Counted from the first letter of the stretch, positions 8,764 to 17,350 are shown. The stretch: 63,678 nucleotides of DNA from Clostridiales bacterium (GCA_004553625.1 SFKX01000016.1:1-63678), one strand, 5' to 3'. The notes: a model not told the origin generated them from the letters alone. Numbers and translations: made by a program.

Positions 8764-9987
8764 TTGAAACCGAAACTCTGGACGCGGGACTTCACGCTGC
8801 TCATATCCGCCACCGTGCTGGGAGCGGCCGGGGGCATTGCGGGCAGCTTTGCGCTCTCCTTCCTCGTGTATGAGGAGACGGGCAGCACGCTGGCCGCGGC
8901 GCTGCTAATCGCCATAAACGTCATCCCCGGCTTCATCGTGCCGCTCGCCGCCGCGCCATTCATGGACAGGCTGCCGCGCAAGCCCTTCCTCGTCGGCGGG
9001 GACGCGGTGAACGGCCTGCTCTACGCCGCGGCGGGGCTCTATCTGCTCAGGCACGACTTCACATACATAGGCTATCTCTTCTTCTCCCTGCTGCTCTCGA
9101 GCCTTTCGGCCTTCGACTCCCTTGCCTACCAGAGCATCTTCCCAAAGCTTGTCCCCGAGGGTGCGGAGGAGCGGGGCTACACGGTGTCCTCCATGGTCTA
9201 TCCCGTAATGCAGGTGCTTATGGCTCCGGCGGCGGCCTGGCTCATGAGGGCCGTGGGCGTGGCCGCCATACTCATCGGCCAGGGCGCGCTCTCCCTCCTC
9301 GCCGCGGGCATAGAGAGCCGGATAAGCGTCAGGGAGGAGCGGCGCGGCGACGGCAAGGGCTTCTCGCTCCGGCGCTGGCTGGGCGACCTGCGCGACACCG
9401 CGGCCTATCTCAAAAAGGAGCGCGGCCTTCTGGCGATATACTCCTACATGGCCGTCACGAACGGCGTGGGGAGCGGCTACTCGGCGCTTCTGGTGGCGTA
9501 TTTCAGCGCGGCCCCGGCGCTCTATTCGCTCTTTTCCGCGGCCGAGTTCGCGGGGCGGAGCTTGGGCGGCGCGGTGCGATACAGGCGGGAGATACCGCAC
9601 GGCAAGCGCTATAAGTTTGCCTTTTTTGTCTACAACGCCTACGAGCTCATGGACGCAACGCTGCTCTGGCTGCCCTATCCGCTCATGCTTTTGAACCGGG
9701 CGGCGGCGGGCTACCTGGGCATAGGCAGCGCGACGATGCGCCTCGCCGCCGTGCAGAGCTACATCCCGGATGGGATGCGCGCGAGGATAAACGCCTTTGA
9801 GAGCATGCTCTATTACATGGGCATGGGCGTGTTCAGCCTCATAGTCGGCGCGCTGGGCGAGCTCATGAGCCCGCGCGCGGCGGTGAGCGTCTCGGCGCTC
9901 TTCACCCTGGCGGTCTGCTGGCTGACCATCTTCCACAGGCGGCGCGAGGTCGGCGCAGTCTACGACGGCGCGCCGGCGGAGAAATAG
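8764..9987 (+). CDS. MFS transporter
   Basis: This 407-residue protein has about 11-12 hydrophobic segments and the motif FMDRLPRKPFLVGGD between the second and third helices, which corresponds to MFS motif A. It resembles drug-efflux or siderophore-export carriers of the Bcr/EntS kind, but the substrate cannot be inferred. The start is TTG, with GGCGGAGG nine bases before it. It stands alone, bounded by a terminator upstream and a hairpin-rich element downstream. Confidence 0.85.
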   Translation: MKPKLWTRDFTLLISATVLGAAGGIAGSFALSFLVYEETGSTLAAALLIAINVIPGFIVPLAAAPFMDRLPRKPFLVGGDAVNGLLYAAAGLYLLRHDFTYIGYLFFSLLLSSLSAFDSLAYQSIFPKLVPEGAEERGYTVSSMVYPVMQVLMAPAAAWLMRAVGVAAILIGQGALSLLAAGIESRISVREERRGDGKGFSLRRWLGDLRDTAAYLKKERGLLAIYSYMAVTNGVGSGYSALLVAYFSAAPALYSLFSAAEFAGRSLGGAVRYRREIPHGKRYKFAFFVYNAYELMDATLLWLPYPLMLLNRAAAGYLGIGSATMRLAAVQSYIPDGMRARINAFESMLYYMGMGVFSLIVGALGELMSPRAAVSVSALFTLAVCWLTIFHRRREVGAVYDGAPAEK

Positions 9988-9988
9988 C

Positions 9989-10017
9989 GAGATCCCCGCT
10001 CCCTGTTGGAGCGGGGA
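9989..10017 (+). repeat. 29-bp direct repeat, left copy
   Basis: This 29-bp sequence contains a 9-bp hairpin (CCCCGCTCC with GGAGCGGGG, loop CTGTT). It starts at the stop codon of the MFS gene and recurs exactly 215 bases downstream. It may also act as a terminator for the MFS gene, though no T-run follows. Confidence 0.9.
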
Positions 10018-10203
10018 CTCAGCTTGTCTGAGAAGGCGGAGCCTTCTCAGACAAAGGGGCTTGCGCTGCGCTCTGCGCCTCACTTTGCTCGACGCTCGCT
10101 CCGCGAGCGGTATTTTCGGCGACGTACACGCCGCCACCGAAAATGATCAAAATTTATTTCGCGGCTGTGGCCGCGAAACTCTGCGAGGCTTGGAGGCAGA
10201 ATG
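10018..10203. repeat. hairpin-rich non-coding element between the direct repeats
   Basis: About 186 bases hold no plausible gene but carry several inverted repeats in a row: a perfect 14-bp stem with a three-base GGA loop (TTGTCTGAGAAGGC, 10024-10054), CTCGC/GCGAG (near 10096-10108), ATTTTCGG/CCGAAAAT (10112-10144) and TTTCGCGGC/GCCGCGAAA (10157-10178). The density of stems is unlike any other intergenic stretch here. It looks like a miniature repetitive element of the REP/MITE kind (inference). Confidence 0.7.
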
Positions 10204-10240
10204 GAGATCCCCGCTCCCTGTTGGAGCGGGGATCTCCATT
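10200..10240. repeat. 29-bp direct repeat, right copy, within an 18-bp perfect stem-loop
   Basis: The right copy of the repeat (10204-10232) sits inside a longer perfect palindrome: 18-bp arms beginning AATGGAGATCCCC with a CTGTT loop. The convergent position between the MFS gene and the - strand operon end makes a bidirectional terminator role likely as well, although T-runs are short. Confidence 0.85.
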
Positions 10241-10265
10241 TCACGCAGGGGCCGGGGATCTCGGC

Positions 10266-11615
10266 TCAGCGCATTTCCAGCGTGTACGATATTTGCTCCG
10301 CGGGCTCGGTCTGGAGGCTGCTCGGCAGCTGCTGCACGCAGACATTGCCCAGCGCGTCCGCGCAGATGAGGAAGGCGTCGCTGTTTTGGACCTGCCAGCG
10401 GTAATAGTCCTGCGCGGGCTCATCCTCATCGGAGGGGGCGAAGTCCAGAAACAGGGCCAGGCGCTCGCCGTCATATTCGTATATGTCCTCCAGCGTGTAG
10501 CGGTATTCGCCCGCCGGGCGGCTGAGCAGCTCATAGCCCGGCGCGCCGCCTATGTCGAAGAAGGGGCCTTCGACGAGGCCGCCGCCGGAGTAGTCGAAGG
10601 CGTAGACGCCGTCCAGCGTGTCCGCCAGCACCCAGTCCTCGCCCGTCTCGATGTGTATGGAATATGTGCCTTCGGGGCGCGGTATGGTATAGGCCTCTGC
10701 AAGTTCGCCTGCGGGCGTGACGCGCGTGAGCAGGCTGGAATCCGGGCCGCTTTCCACCAGCAGCGCGCCGCCGTCGGGAGCATAGTACATGTACGAGCGC
10801 CCAACACACTCGGCGAGCAGGCGGAGTGAGGCCGTGTCCGGCACATACAGCCCGTCCTCCTCCGACCACCTGAGGTCCATGAGCCAGAACTCCGTCCGGT
10901 CCTCGGCGTCCTCAGAGCCGGAGCTCCGCAGGGTGAAGAGGTAGAAGTTCCCGTAGCAGTCGCAGCTGAGCGAGAGGCCGCCGCTGCCGCCGCTCGTGCC
11001 GTAGCCCCTGACGCTGCCGTCGGCTCTCTTCTTTATCTCGACCGTCTGCGTCGCGTCCTCCGGCACCGGCCGGGCGAGCGTGGTTTGCAGGACCTCGTTC
11101 AGCTCCTCGGCCCTGGCCTCGGGGTAGTCCCCGAGCACGGCGCAGTAGAAGGGCCAGGTCTCGTAGAAGTCCGCGAGGCGCACCGCCTCCTCATACTCTC
11201 CGCCCGCGGGGGTCTTGTCCGCGACGTACTGCATGTGCTCCGGCAGCACGCGCTCCGAGGAACGCAGGTCGTTCGGATAGAGCCCGCTGGCTATCTGAGG
11301 CACGAGCCGGTCGGACCAGTCCGGCTGCTCCGGCTGGGTGTCCCAGATGGGCTCGTTGAGGGAAAAGACGCAGCTGTCCTCGCCGGAGACGGCGCTCAGG
11401 CTGAGCTCGTGATAGAGCCTGTTCAGGCCACGGCTGTCGGAAAAGGACGTATAGGCCCGGATGGTGACGCCCTCGCAGAGCTCGGGGTCGCCCGTGAGGA
11501 CGACCGGCGAGAAGCAGGCCGCGTCCCTGGTCGAGTTGACGCGCGCCGCCGCGTATACGGAGCCGGACAGCAGGAGCGCGGGCAGCAGGACGAGCAGTAT
11601 CATTGCGCGTTTCAT
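10266..11615 (-). CDS. exported protein of unknown function, tandem paralog 1
   Basis: The 449-residue protein starts with a signal peptide or anchor (MKRAMILLVLLPALLLSG) followed by VNSTRDAA. The mature part is acidic and shares spaced motifs with its three neighbours: WPF near residue 155, PEDAT near 185, WSEEDGLYVPD near 265, GEDWVLAD near 340 and DGERLALF near 400. The repeated short strands suggest a beta-propeller-like fold (inference). No known family was recognised. It is the last gene of an eight-gene operon that begins with a GntR regulator and an ABC transporter. Confidence 0.75.
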   Translation of the reverse strand: MKRAMILLVLLPALLLSGSVYAAARVNSTRDAACFSPVVLTGDPELCEGVTIRAYTSFSDSRGLNRLYHELSLSAVSGEDSCVFSLNEPIWDTQPEQPDWSDRLVPQIASGLYPNDLRSSERVLPEHMQYVADKTPAGGEYEEAVRLADFYETWPFYCAVLGDYPEARAEELNEVLQTTLARPVPEDATQTVEIKKRADGSVRGYGTSGGSGGLSLSCDCYGNFYLFTLRSSGSEDAEDRTEFWLMDLRWSEEDGLYVPDTASLRLLAECVGRSYMYYAPDGGALLVESGPDSSLLTRVTPAGELAEAYTIPRPEGTYSIHIETGEDWVLADTLDGVYAFDYSGGGLVEGPFFDIGGAPGYELLSRPAGEYRYTLEDIYEYDGERLALFLDFAPSDEDEPAQDYYRWQVQNSDAFLICADALGNVCVQQLPSSLQTEPAEQISYTLEMR

Positions 11616-11632
11616 GGCGTACCTCCTTCCGC

Positions 11633-12922
11633 TCAGCCGAGCGAGAGTTCAAAGTTGAACATGGAATAGCTGTTTTGCAGCAGAGGGAAGTCAAGCTCAC
11701 GCTCGAGCACATTGCCGTCCGCGTCCGCCGCTATGAGCAGGAGCGGCCAGTCCTCGCTGTAACCGGACCGGGCAGAGAGCCAGCCTATGCTCCGGCCGGA
11801 GGCGAGGGCGCAGAGGCGTTCCCCGTCGTAGGCGTAAATGTAATCATATTCCGAGGCGAAGCTGACGGCGGGCAGCGCGTACTCGTGGCCGTATACGATG
11901 CGCCCGCGCTCATAGTCGAAGGCCGTCACGCGGCCCTCCTGCACGAGCAGCGTCCAGTTCTCACCTGCGACGAACTGGGCGTAGTCATCTTCCGCGCCGA
12001 CGTAGTTCGTGTGCAGCTGCGCCGCAGGCTCGCCCTCGGGAGAGAGCTGGATGAGCTCATAGCCGTCCTCCACCGCCTCGAGCAGCAGGGCTCCGCCCTC
12101 GGGCGTCTCCACGCTGGTGGAGAGCTCCCGCAGTTCCATGAGCGGGCGCGCGCTCGACACGTCGGGCATATAGAGCCCGTATTCCTCCGACCAGAGCGCG
12201 TCGAGGACGTAGAGGCGGGCGCGCTCCGTCCTGTAGTCGGCGTTCATGTCGGTGAAGTAGAGGATATAGAAGTTCTTGAAATCGCGGCAGCCGACCCAGA
12301 CGGAGTCGCCGCTTATGATATTGCAGCTATATTCCCTTACCTCACCGTTCGTGTTGAGCGTGACGGAGGCCTCGACCACCGTGTCCTCCGGCACGGGCTG
12401 AGCCAGCTCGCCGGAGAGCAGCTCGTCCAGGCCCCGGCCGATCTCGGAGAAGCCCTCGTCTACGAAGAAGGGCCAGTGGTCGCAGCAGTCCGAGAGGGGG
12501 AAGGTCTCGCTGTAGGTCCCGCCGGGCGCCGCCCGGTCGAGGATGTACCGGCAGGGAACGGGCAGGTCCTCCGGCTCGAAGGTACCGGAGCCGCTGCTGC
12601 TCAGCCTGTCCGTGATGAAGGGCGTCCAGTAGTACGCGCCGGAGTCGGAGCCTTCGGGGCCGAATCTCAGCTCGAAGCAGCAGGCGCTTTTGTCCGAGGC
12701 CGCGTCGTAGCTGAGGGTGTGTATGAGCCGGCAGCCGGCCTTGCCGCGGTACTCGGCCTGTGCGCCGAGCCTCAGCCCCTCGAGCGAGACTCCGCCGCCC
12801 GTCTCCGAGACCGCCGCGATGTATGCCGCGTCCCGCTTCGAGTTGACGGCCAGTGCCGCCGCCCCGAGGCCGAGGCCGGAGACGAGGGCGAGTATGAGAA
12901 GTGTCAAAACAGCGCGTTTCAT
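11633..12922 (-). CDS. exported protein of unknown function, tandem paralog 2
   Basis: This 429-residue protein is a clear paralog of the gene downstream: same signal segment (MKRAVLTLLILALVSG), the NSKRDAA junction, WPFF, PEDTV, LWSEEYGLYMPD, GENWTLLV and YDGERLCAL in the same order. Sequence between these motifs has diverged widely, which points to old duplication and different ligands or partners. Its start codon overlaps the stop of the upstream paralog by four bases; 17 bases separate it from the downstream one. Confidence 0.75.
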   Translation of the reverse strand: MKRAVLTLLILALVSGLGLGAAALAVNSKRDAAYIAAVSETGGGVSLEGLRLGAQAEYRGKAGCRLIHTLSYDAASDKSACCFELRFGPEGSDSGAYYWTPFITDRLSSSGSGTFEPEDLPVPCRYILDRAAPGGTYSETFPLSDCCDHWPFFVDEGFSEIGRGLDELLSGELAQPVPEDTVVEASVTLNTNGEVREYSCNIISGDSVWVGCRDFKNFYILYFTDMNADYRTERARLYVLDALWSEEYGLYMPDVSSARPLMELRELSTSVETPEGGALLLEAVEDGYELIQLSPEGEPAAQLHTNYVGAEDDYAQFVAGENWTLLVQEGRVTAFDYERGRIVYGHEYALPAVSFASEYDYIYAYDGERLCALASGRSIGWLSARSGYSEDWPLLLIAADADGNVLERELDFPLLQNSYSMFNFELSLG

Positions 12923-14241
12923 GTGGTTCTCCTCCGCGGGCCTAAGCCCGCCTCTGTGCTGAAGATGTGATCGCCGTCCCCCTCCGCCTGCGCGGAGGGC
13001 TCGAGGCCGAAGTAGAGGATGGAGAGCTGCTCGTTCGTCAGGCCGAGCTCCCAGCTGCCCAGGACGCCGGTGCCGTCCGCGACTATGAGCGTGAGCGTGT
13101 CGAGCCCGCCCATGCAGACCAGCCCGAGCCGTCCGTCCTGCAGGAGATAGCGCTCCTGCACAGAGGGGTCGCTGTAGCTGTAATACTGGAATTCATAGCC
13201 CGGGACGCCGGAGACGTCGCAGCTGAAGGCGGGGACATAGAGACCGTCCTCCTCCAGAAAGACCTGGATGCGGCCCACCTCGTCGCAGAGCGCCCAGCCC
13301 TCGCCCGTGACCGGCGTGAGCGCGTCGGGCTCAAAGTCCCGGGGCAGGAGGCTCTCCAGCATGAGCTCGCCGTCCGCGCCGAACTGCACCAGGCGCAGGC
13401 AGTCCTCCCGGCGCTCGAAGGCCAGGACCCCGCCCTCCGACGTGCTCACGAGCGTGGGCGTGGACTCATAGCTGAGGATGAGCTCGAGGCTGTCCGCATC
13501 CGGGACAAGGTGGCCGCGGTATTCCATGCTGTCCAGGCGGTAGAGCCTGCCCTCGCCGGGGTTCCGGCCGTCGTAGCATTGGATAAAGACGTAGTATTTG
13601 TCGCCGCAGGTCTCGGTGTCTATCCGGTATTCGCCGCCGCTCACATGCTCGCGGCCGTAGGCGCTGAGCGCGCCGTACTCATCCCGGCTGACGTAGAAGC
13701 TGACCAGCGTGTTCTCCGGCACGGGCGGCGCCAGCGCGGAGAGGATGCGGGCCTCGTCCTCGTCGTCGAGGTAGTTCGCGGAGATGTCCGTGGGCCAGAC
13801 CTCGAACCAGTCCGAGAGCTTTGCCGCCATTCTGCGCGTCTCGCCCGGGGCGGTCTCCGCGGCGAGGGAGCGGTAGGGCTCCGGCAGTTTTTCCTCTTCA
13901 AAATCATCGCTCAGCCAGTTGCAGTTGAGCTCGTTGCGGAGGTTGAGCCAGCTGAGCGGGCTGCTGTATCTGCGCAGGCCCGTCTCGAGCTTGAACTCGC
14001 AGGACGGCTCGCCGCTGCCCATGTCCAGGCCCAGGTCGTGATAGAGATAGAGCTTGTACGTCCCCTTGTCCATCGTGCTGGCCGTGACGGTGAAGTCCTC
14101 CGCCGCCGCGGCGTCGCCGGAGAGCTGCGTGGAGAAGAGGGCCGCGTCGTCCTTCCGGGCGTCCAGGCCCAGACCCGCCGCGCCCAGGCCCAGGACGGAG
14201 ACGAGGCTCAGTGTGCAGAGTATGATAAAACCGCGCTTCAC
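12919..14241 (-). CDS. exported protein of unknown function, tandem paralog 3
   Basis: The third paralog has 440 residues with the signal segment KRGFIILCTLSLVSVLGLG, then LDARKDDAA, WPTD, PENTLVSF, GGVLAFE, GEGWALCD and LQDGRLGLV. I start it at a GTG preceded by AGAGGGGGA; the open frame runs 20 codons further upstream, but that part has no hydrophobic start and enters the spacer to the preceding gene. No enzymatic motif was seen. Function unknown. Confidence 0.72.
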   Translation of the reverse strand: MKRGFIILCTLSLVSVLGLGAAGLGLDARKDDAALFSTQLSGDAAAAEDFTVTASTMDKGTYKLYLYHDLGLDMGSGEPSCEFKLETGLRRYSSPLSWLNLRNELNCNWLSDDFEEEKLPEPYRSLAAETAPGETRRMAAKLSDWFEVWPTDISANYLDDEDEARILSALAPPVPENTLVSFYVSRDEYGALSAYGREHVSGGEYRIDTETCGDKYYVFIQCYDGRNPGEGRLYRLDSMEYRGHLVPDADSLELILSYESTPTLVSTSEGGVLAFERREDCLRLVQFGADGELMLESLLPRDFEPDALTPVTGEGWALCDEVGRIQVFLEEDGLYVPAFSCDVSGVPGYEFQYYSYSDPSVQERYLLQDGRLGLVCMGGLDTLTLIVADGTGVLGSWELGLTNEQLSILYFGLEPSAQAEGDGDHIFSTEAGLGPRRRTT

Positions 14242-14266
14242 GGGGCTCCCCCTCTCTTTGAACTCA

Positions 14267-14857
14267 TTATACAAACTCCAGGTAGACCCGGCCCCAGACA
14301 TAGGCTCCGGCGCCGGGCAGGACGAGCTCTGCGGCGTAGAGCAGAGCGTTTTGCGAGCAGACAGTCACGAAAAACCGCTCCGGGTCACCGAATACCTCCG
14401 GCTCGCGGACGGTGAGCACGGCAAGGCGCTCGCCGTCGAAGGCGTACTGCCTCGTGTACGAGCACAGGCCCATGTCCTCGCCCTCGGGAGTCAGCGACCA
14501 GCCCTCGCCGTAATATTTGTATCCGCCTTGGGCCTGGCCGTTTGCGAGCGCGGGCGCGTCCGCGTCCGAGCCCTGCGGTGCGATGTAGGCCAGCCCGCCA
14601 AGGCGGAAGGCCCTCTCGGCGGAGTCAATGCCGAGCTCCCGGTACAGGTCAAGGTTCCACTCGTCTCCGCGACGGGCGATCTGCCCGGTCACCCGCGAAT
14701 ACAGGTGCAGCCCGGCGGCTGCCTCCTGCGAGCCCGCAAGCGCCTCAAGCTCGAAGTCCGCCAACTCCCAGGCCGGGGCGAGGGCGGCGTTCGCGCCCGC
14801 CAGCAGGCAGAGGCTCAGCAGCGCCGCCGCCAGGAGCAGTGTCCCAGCGCGTCTCAT
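14267..14857 (-). CDS. short exported paralog 4, apparently internally deleted
   Basis: Only 196 residues long, it keeps the signal segment (MRRAGTLLLAAALLSLCLL), the N-terminal region of the family (ITGQ-type strand, LYRELG) and then jumps to the C-terminal motifs GEGWSLTPEGED and FDGERLAVLTV. About 230 residues that the other three paralogs carry in the middle are missing, without a frameshift. It may be a minimal working version or a decayed copy; the intact frame and signal peptide favour the former. It follows the ABC ATPase gene by four bases. Confidence 0.7.
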   Translation of the reverse strand: MRRAGTLLLAAALLSLCLLAGANAALAPAWELADFELEALAGSQEAAAGLHLYSRVTGQIARRGDEWNLDLYRELGIDSAERAFRLGGLAYIAPQGSDADAPALANGQAQGGYKYYGEGWSLTPEGEDMGLCSYTRQYAFDGERLAVLTVREPEVFGDPERFFVTVCSQNALLYAAELVLPGAGAYVWGRVYLEFV

Positions 14858-14861
14858 GGCC

Positions 14862-15593
14862 TTATTCCCCGCCCGTCAGCTCGTCTATCGCGCGGCTGAT
14901 GCGCTCGGCGCGGTAGCCGTAGCTGCGCTTCACGAAGTCTATGAGGCTCTCGCCCGTCTCCTCCAGCTCCGACATGGACACGTCGCCCGCGAGCCGGCCC
15001 TTGTGTATGAGCAGCGCCCGGCCGATGAAGCCCTCGACCTCCTCCAGAAGATGCGTCGAGAGCAGCACCGTCTCGTTCGGCTCGAGGATGCCCAGCAGGA
15101 CCTTGTAGAAATCCTCGCGGTTAAAGACGTCGTTGCCGGAGAAGGGCTCGTCCATGAGGATGTAGTCCGCGCCCTGGGAGAGCGCCAGCACGACCTCGAA
15201 CTGGTTCTTCTGGCCCGTCGAGAGCTTCGAGGGCGCGCCCTTCATGGGCAGCTCGAAGAAGTCCATCAGCACGCGGAAGCGCTTTTCGTTGAAGCGCGGG
15301 AAGTGCGCTGCGTAGAACTCCGCGTGGCCCTCGGGCGAGAGGGCGGGGAAGAAGGAGTGCTCGCTCGTGGCGAAGGACAGGCGTTCGATATTCTTCGTCG
15401 TGATGGGCTCGCCGTCGAGCAGGACCTCGCCCTTGTAGTTGAGCAGGCCCAGCATACACTTCATTATGGTGGACTTGCCCGCGCCGTTCTCACCGAAGAG
15501 GCCGACGAGCTCGCCCTGACCCAGCTTGAAGCTCACGTCGCGCACGGCCACCTTCGAGCCGTAGGACTTGCTCACGTTTTTCAGCTCTATCAT
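14862..15593 (-). CDS. ABC transporter ATP-binding protein, YtrB/YhcG-like
   Basis: The 243-residue ATPase has Walker A GENGAGKST at 34-42, a signature near residue 125 in the variant form LSTGQK (instead of LSGGQ), Walker B YILMDEP near 143 and a switch histidine in STHLLEE. The variant signature and the length match ATPases of GntR-linked exporters such as the B. subtilis Ytr and Yhc systems. It overlaps the upstream membrane gene and would energise the two membrane proteins. Confidence 0.9.
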   Translation of the reverse strand: MIELKNVSKSYGSKVAVRDVSFKLGQGELVGLFGENGAGKSTIMKCMLGLLNYKGEVLLDGEPITTKNIERLSFATSEHSFFPALSPEGHAEFYAAHFPRFNEKRFRVLMDFFELPMKGAPSKLSTGQKNQFEVVLALSQGADYILMDEPFSGNDVFNREDFYKVLLGILEPNETVLLSTHLLEEVEGFIGRALLIHKGRLAGDVSMSELEETGESLIDFVKRSYGYRAERISRAIDELTGGE

Positions 15594-16108
15594 CGCAGTA
15601 AACCTCCCAAAAGCAGTCTAAGGATCTGGTCCCAGGCCCCGGCGGGGAGCCAGGCCTCGGGGGTGAAGCGGACGTATATCCAGCCGCAGAGCAGCGTCAT
15701 CAGCTGGGCGGAGAGCCAGAGCGCGGCCAGACCGCAGAGCGGCAGCAGCGCGCAGCGAGCGGGGTATTCCCAGCGGTTTTTGAGCCTGCGCATGGTGTAA
15801 AAGCTCTTGGAGCCGGAGCGGAAGTAGTTCCAATTGCGCAGCAGCAGATAGACAAAGCCGGCAAAAACCGGGACAAAGGGCAGATAGGCAAAGGCGGCGA
15901 CCTCGGCGTATGGGCGCATACCGATGGGCGTGCCGTTCTCTCTGTAAGAGCGCACCGTGCTGAGCTCTGACCAGTAGGCCAGGAGGAACCAGGCGAGCAT
16001 TATGACCACGGCCCAGGCCAGCCAGGTCAGCGCTCTCTTGAGTTCCTGCCGCCCGTCAAAGCCCGGGGGCGCGAGCAGTTCATATCTGCGCACCGTCGGC
16101 ACCCCCAT
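15590..16108 (-). CDS. ABC-associated membrane protein, four helices
   Basis: The protein of about 172 residues has four hydrophobic segments (near LTWLAWAVVIMLAWFLLAYW, AAFAYLPFVPVFAGFVYLLL, CGLAALWLSAQLMTLL and a C-terminal short one). No family was recognised. Its start is uncertain: the upstream gene overlaps it, and either an ATG (used here) or a GTG 15 bases further in, preceded by GGGGG, could serve. With its neighbours it probably forms the membrane part of the ABC system. Confidence 0.65.
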   Translation of the reverse strand: MGVPTVRRYELLAPPGFDGRQELKRALTWLAWAVVIMLAWFLLAYWSELSTVRSYRENGTPIGMRPYAEVAAFAYLPFVPVFAGFVYLLLRNWNYFRSGSKSFYTMRRLKNRWEYPARCALLPLCGLAALWLSAQLMTLLCGWIYVRFTPEAWLPAGAWDQILRLLLGGLLR

Positions 16109-16832
16109 CCTGCGCCCCGTGGTTCTCACGCTCGTCCTGCGCCCTGTCCACGAGGCCGATGCAGCTGCCCGCGCAGAGCGCGAGCGCCATGACCGCGCAG
16201 ACCGCGACCGCCGTCCTGTCGTTGGCGATGAGGCCGGAGCCTATGATAAAGACCAGGGTCATGACGGCGAAGCCGGAGACCTCGCCGCGTCTGGCCCAGA
16301 AGGCGCCGTGGGCCGTGGCCGCGCCTGCGGCGAGGATGTAGCCCGTCACGAGCAGGAGCGTCGCCCAGTCCTCGAGCGGCAGGAGGTAGTGCAGGCCGCG
16401 GTTGCCGTAGGCGGCGAAGAAGAGGCTCATCTCGTTGACGGGGACGGTGGGGTTCTTCATGTATATCGCCGCAAAGGCCAGCCTCGCCGCGAGGATGAAG
16501 CCCTGGTAGACGACGAAGCAGAGCACGTTCGCCAGGACCTGCCAGAGCGCGGCCCCGGTCTCGGAGATGCGGAGGCGGCGGTAACTGTAGTCCGGGTTCA
16601 CGCCGCCCTTTGGCACGCCGCTGCGCCAGAGCAGGGCGTAGAGCACGGCCGCGCCGAGATAATAGGCCCTGTCGGGCCAGACGTCGAAGATGGCCTGGAA
16701 GTCCGAGGCGCTCCCGGACTGCCAGAAGAGCAGCGCGAGCTGCACCACCGCCGCGGCCAGCGAGAGGGCCAGGGCCTTGTAGACGACGTTTCTTGCGGCG
16801 AGCATGAAAGCCGAAAGATGTCTGTTTTTCAT
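16080..16832 (-). CDS. ABC-associated membrane protein, six helices
   Basis: This 250-residue protein has about six hydrophobic segments and no soluble domain. It fits the permease role of a GntR-controlled ABC-2-like exporter, but no specific family signature was recognised. The ATG overlaps the stop of the GntR gene (ATGA), so the repressor and the permease are translationally coupled. Confidence 0.7.
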   Translation of the reverse strand: MKNRHLSAFMLAARNVVYKALALSLAAAVVQLALLFWQSGSASDFQAIFDVWPDRAYYLGAAVLYALLWRSGVPKGGVNPDYSYRRLRISETGAALWQVLANVLCFVVYQGFILAARLAFAAIYMKNPTVPVNEMSLFFAAYGNRGLHYLLPLEDWATLLLVTGYILAAGAATAHGAFWARRGEVSGFAVMTLVFIIGSGLIANDRTAVAVCAVMALALCAGSCIGLVDRAQDERENHGAQDGGADGAQI

Positions 16833-17212
16833 ATCATTTCCTCCTCATAAGCGCGCCTGACGAGGTCGAGAGCCTCCTCAAGCGGCACGCCCATTCTTCT
16901 GAAAGCCGAGGCCGCAGCCACGGCGTCCGCACGGACCAGTTCGGCGCGGACCTTTTCCCGGAGCTCATCCGTCACGCTGATGCAGCTTTTGGCTCCGGCG
17001 TGGGAGACGAGCAGGTCCTCGTCCTCGAGCATGCGGCAGGCCTTCTGCACGGTGTTGGGGTTGAGCCCGAGCAGGGCGGAGAGCACGCGGCGGGAGGGCA
17101 GCTCGTCCCCGTCCTCGATCTCGCCGGAGACGACGCCCTGTTTGATATATCGTATTATCTGCAGGTATATGGGCGACCCATCCTCCGCCCGGAAGCCCTC
17201 AAACGAGACCAA
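16829..17212 (-). CDS. GntR family repressor, YtrA subfamily
   Basis: The protein has 127 residues: an N-terminal winged helix (GSPIYLQIIRYIKQGVVSGE, then LPSRRVLSALLGLNPNTVQ) and a short helical tail of about 50 residues, the hallmark of the YtrA subfamily. A TTG start is chosen because AGGAGGTGAG stands seven bases before it; upstream frame extension lacks homologous character and crosses the promoter. It heads the operon and very likely represses it through the palindrome in its own promoter, as known YtrA proteins do; B. subtilis YtrA responds to cell-wall antibiotics. Confidence 0.88.
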   Translation of the reverse strand: MVSFEGFRAEDGSPIYLQIIRYIKQGVVSGEIEDGDELPSRRVLSALLGLNPNTVQKACRMLEDEDLLVSHAGAKSCISVTDELREKVRAELVRADAVAAASAFRRMGVPLEEALDLVRRAYEEEMI

Positions 17213-17244
17213 GCTCTCACCTCCTCCAAACCGTGTTACTCGAC

Positions 17245-17267
17245 TAATACAGTTCTCAACTGTATTA
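17245..17267. promoter_or_regulatory. YtrA-type operator, perfect palindrome
   Basis: TAATACAGTT and AACTGTATTA are perfect 10-bp inverted arms around a CTC spacer. The site begins 33 bases upstream of the GntR start and covers the -10 element, the classic position for autorepression. Confidence 0.8.
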
Positions 17268-17293
17268 TAGGCATAATACACTTTGCTTGTCAA
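17264..17293 (-). promoter_or_regulatory. consensus sigma-A promoter of the GntR/ABC operon
   Basis: On the - strand TTGACA and TATAAT match both consensus hexamers exactly, 18 bases apart. A perfect promoter overlapped by a palindrome implies a system that is silent until the repressor leaves and then strongly expressed. Confidence 0.85.
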
Positions 17294-17350
17294 TAGCCAA
17301 ATCCGAAAGTAGGTGGGGGAACAAAAAACGTGGCGCTCGGCTTGTAAATA

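Noticed and set aside
10018..10203. CRISPR array or leader
   Set aside because: Only two copies of the 29-bp sequence, spaced 215 bases apart, no regular spacers and no cas genes.
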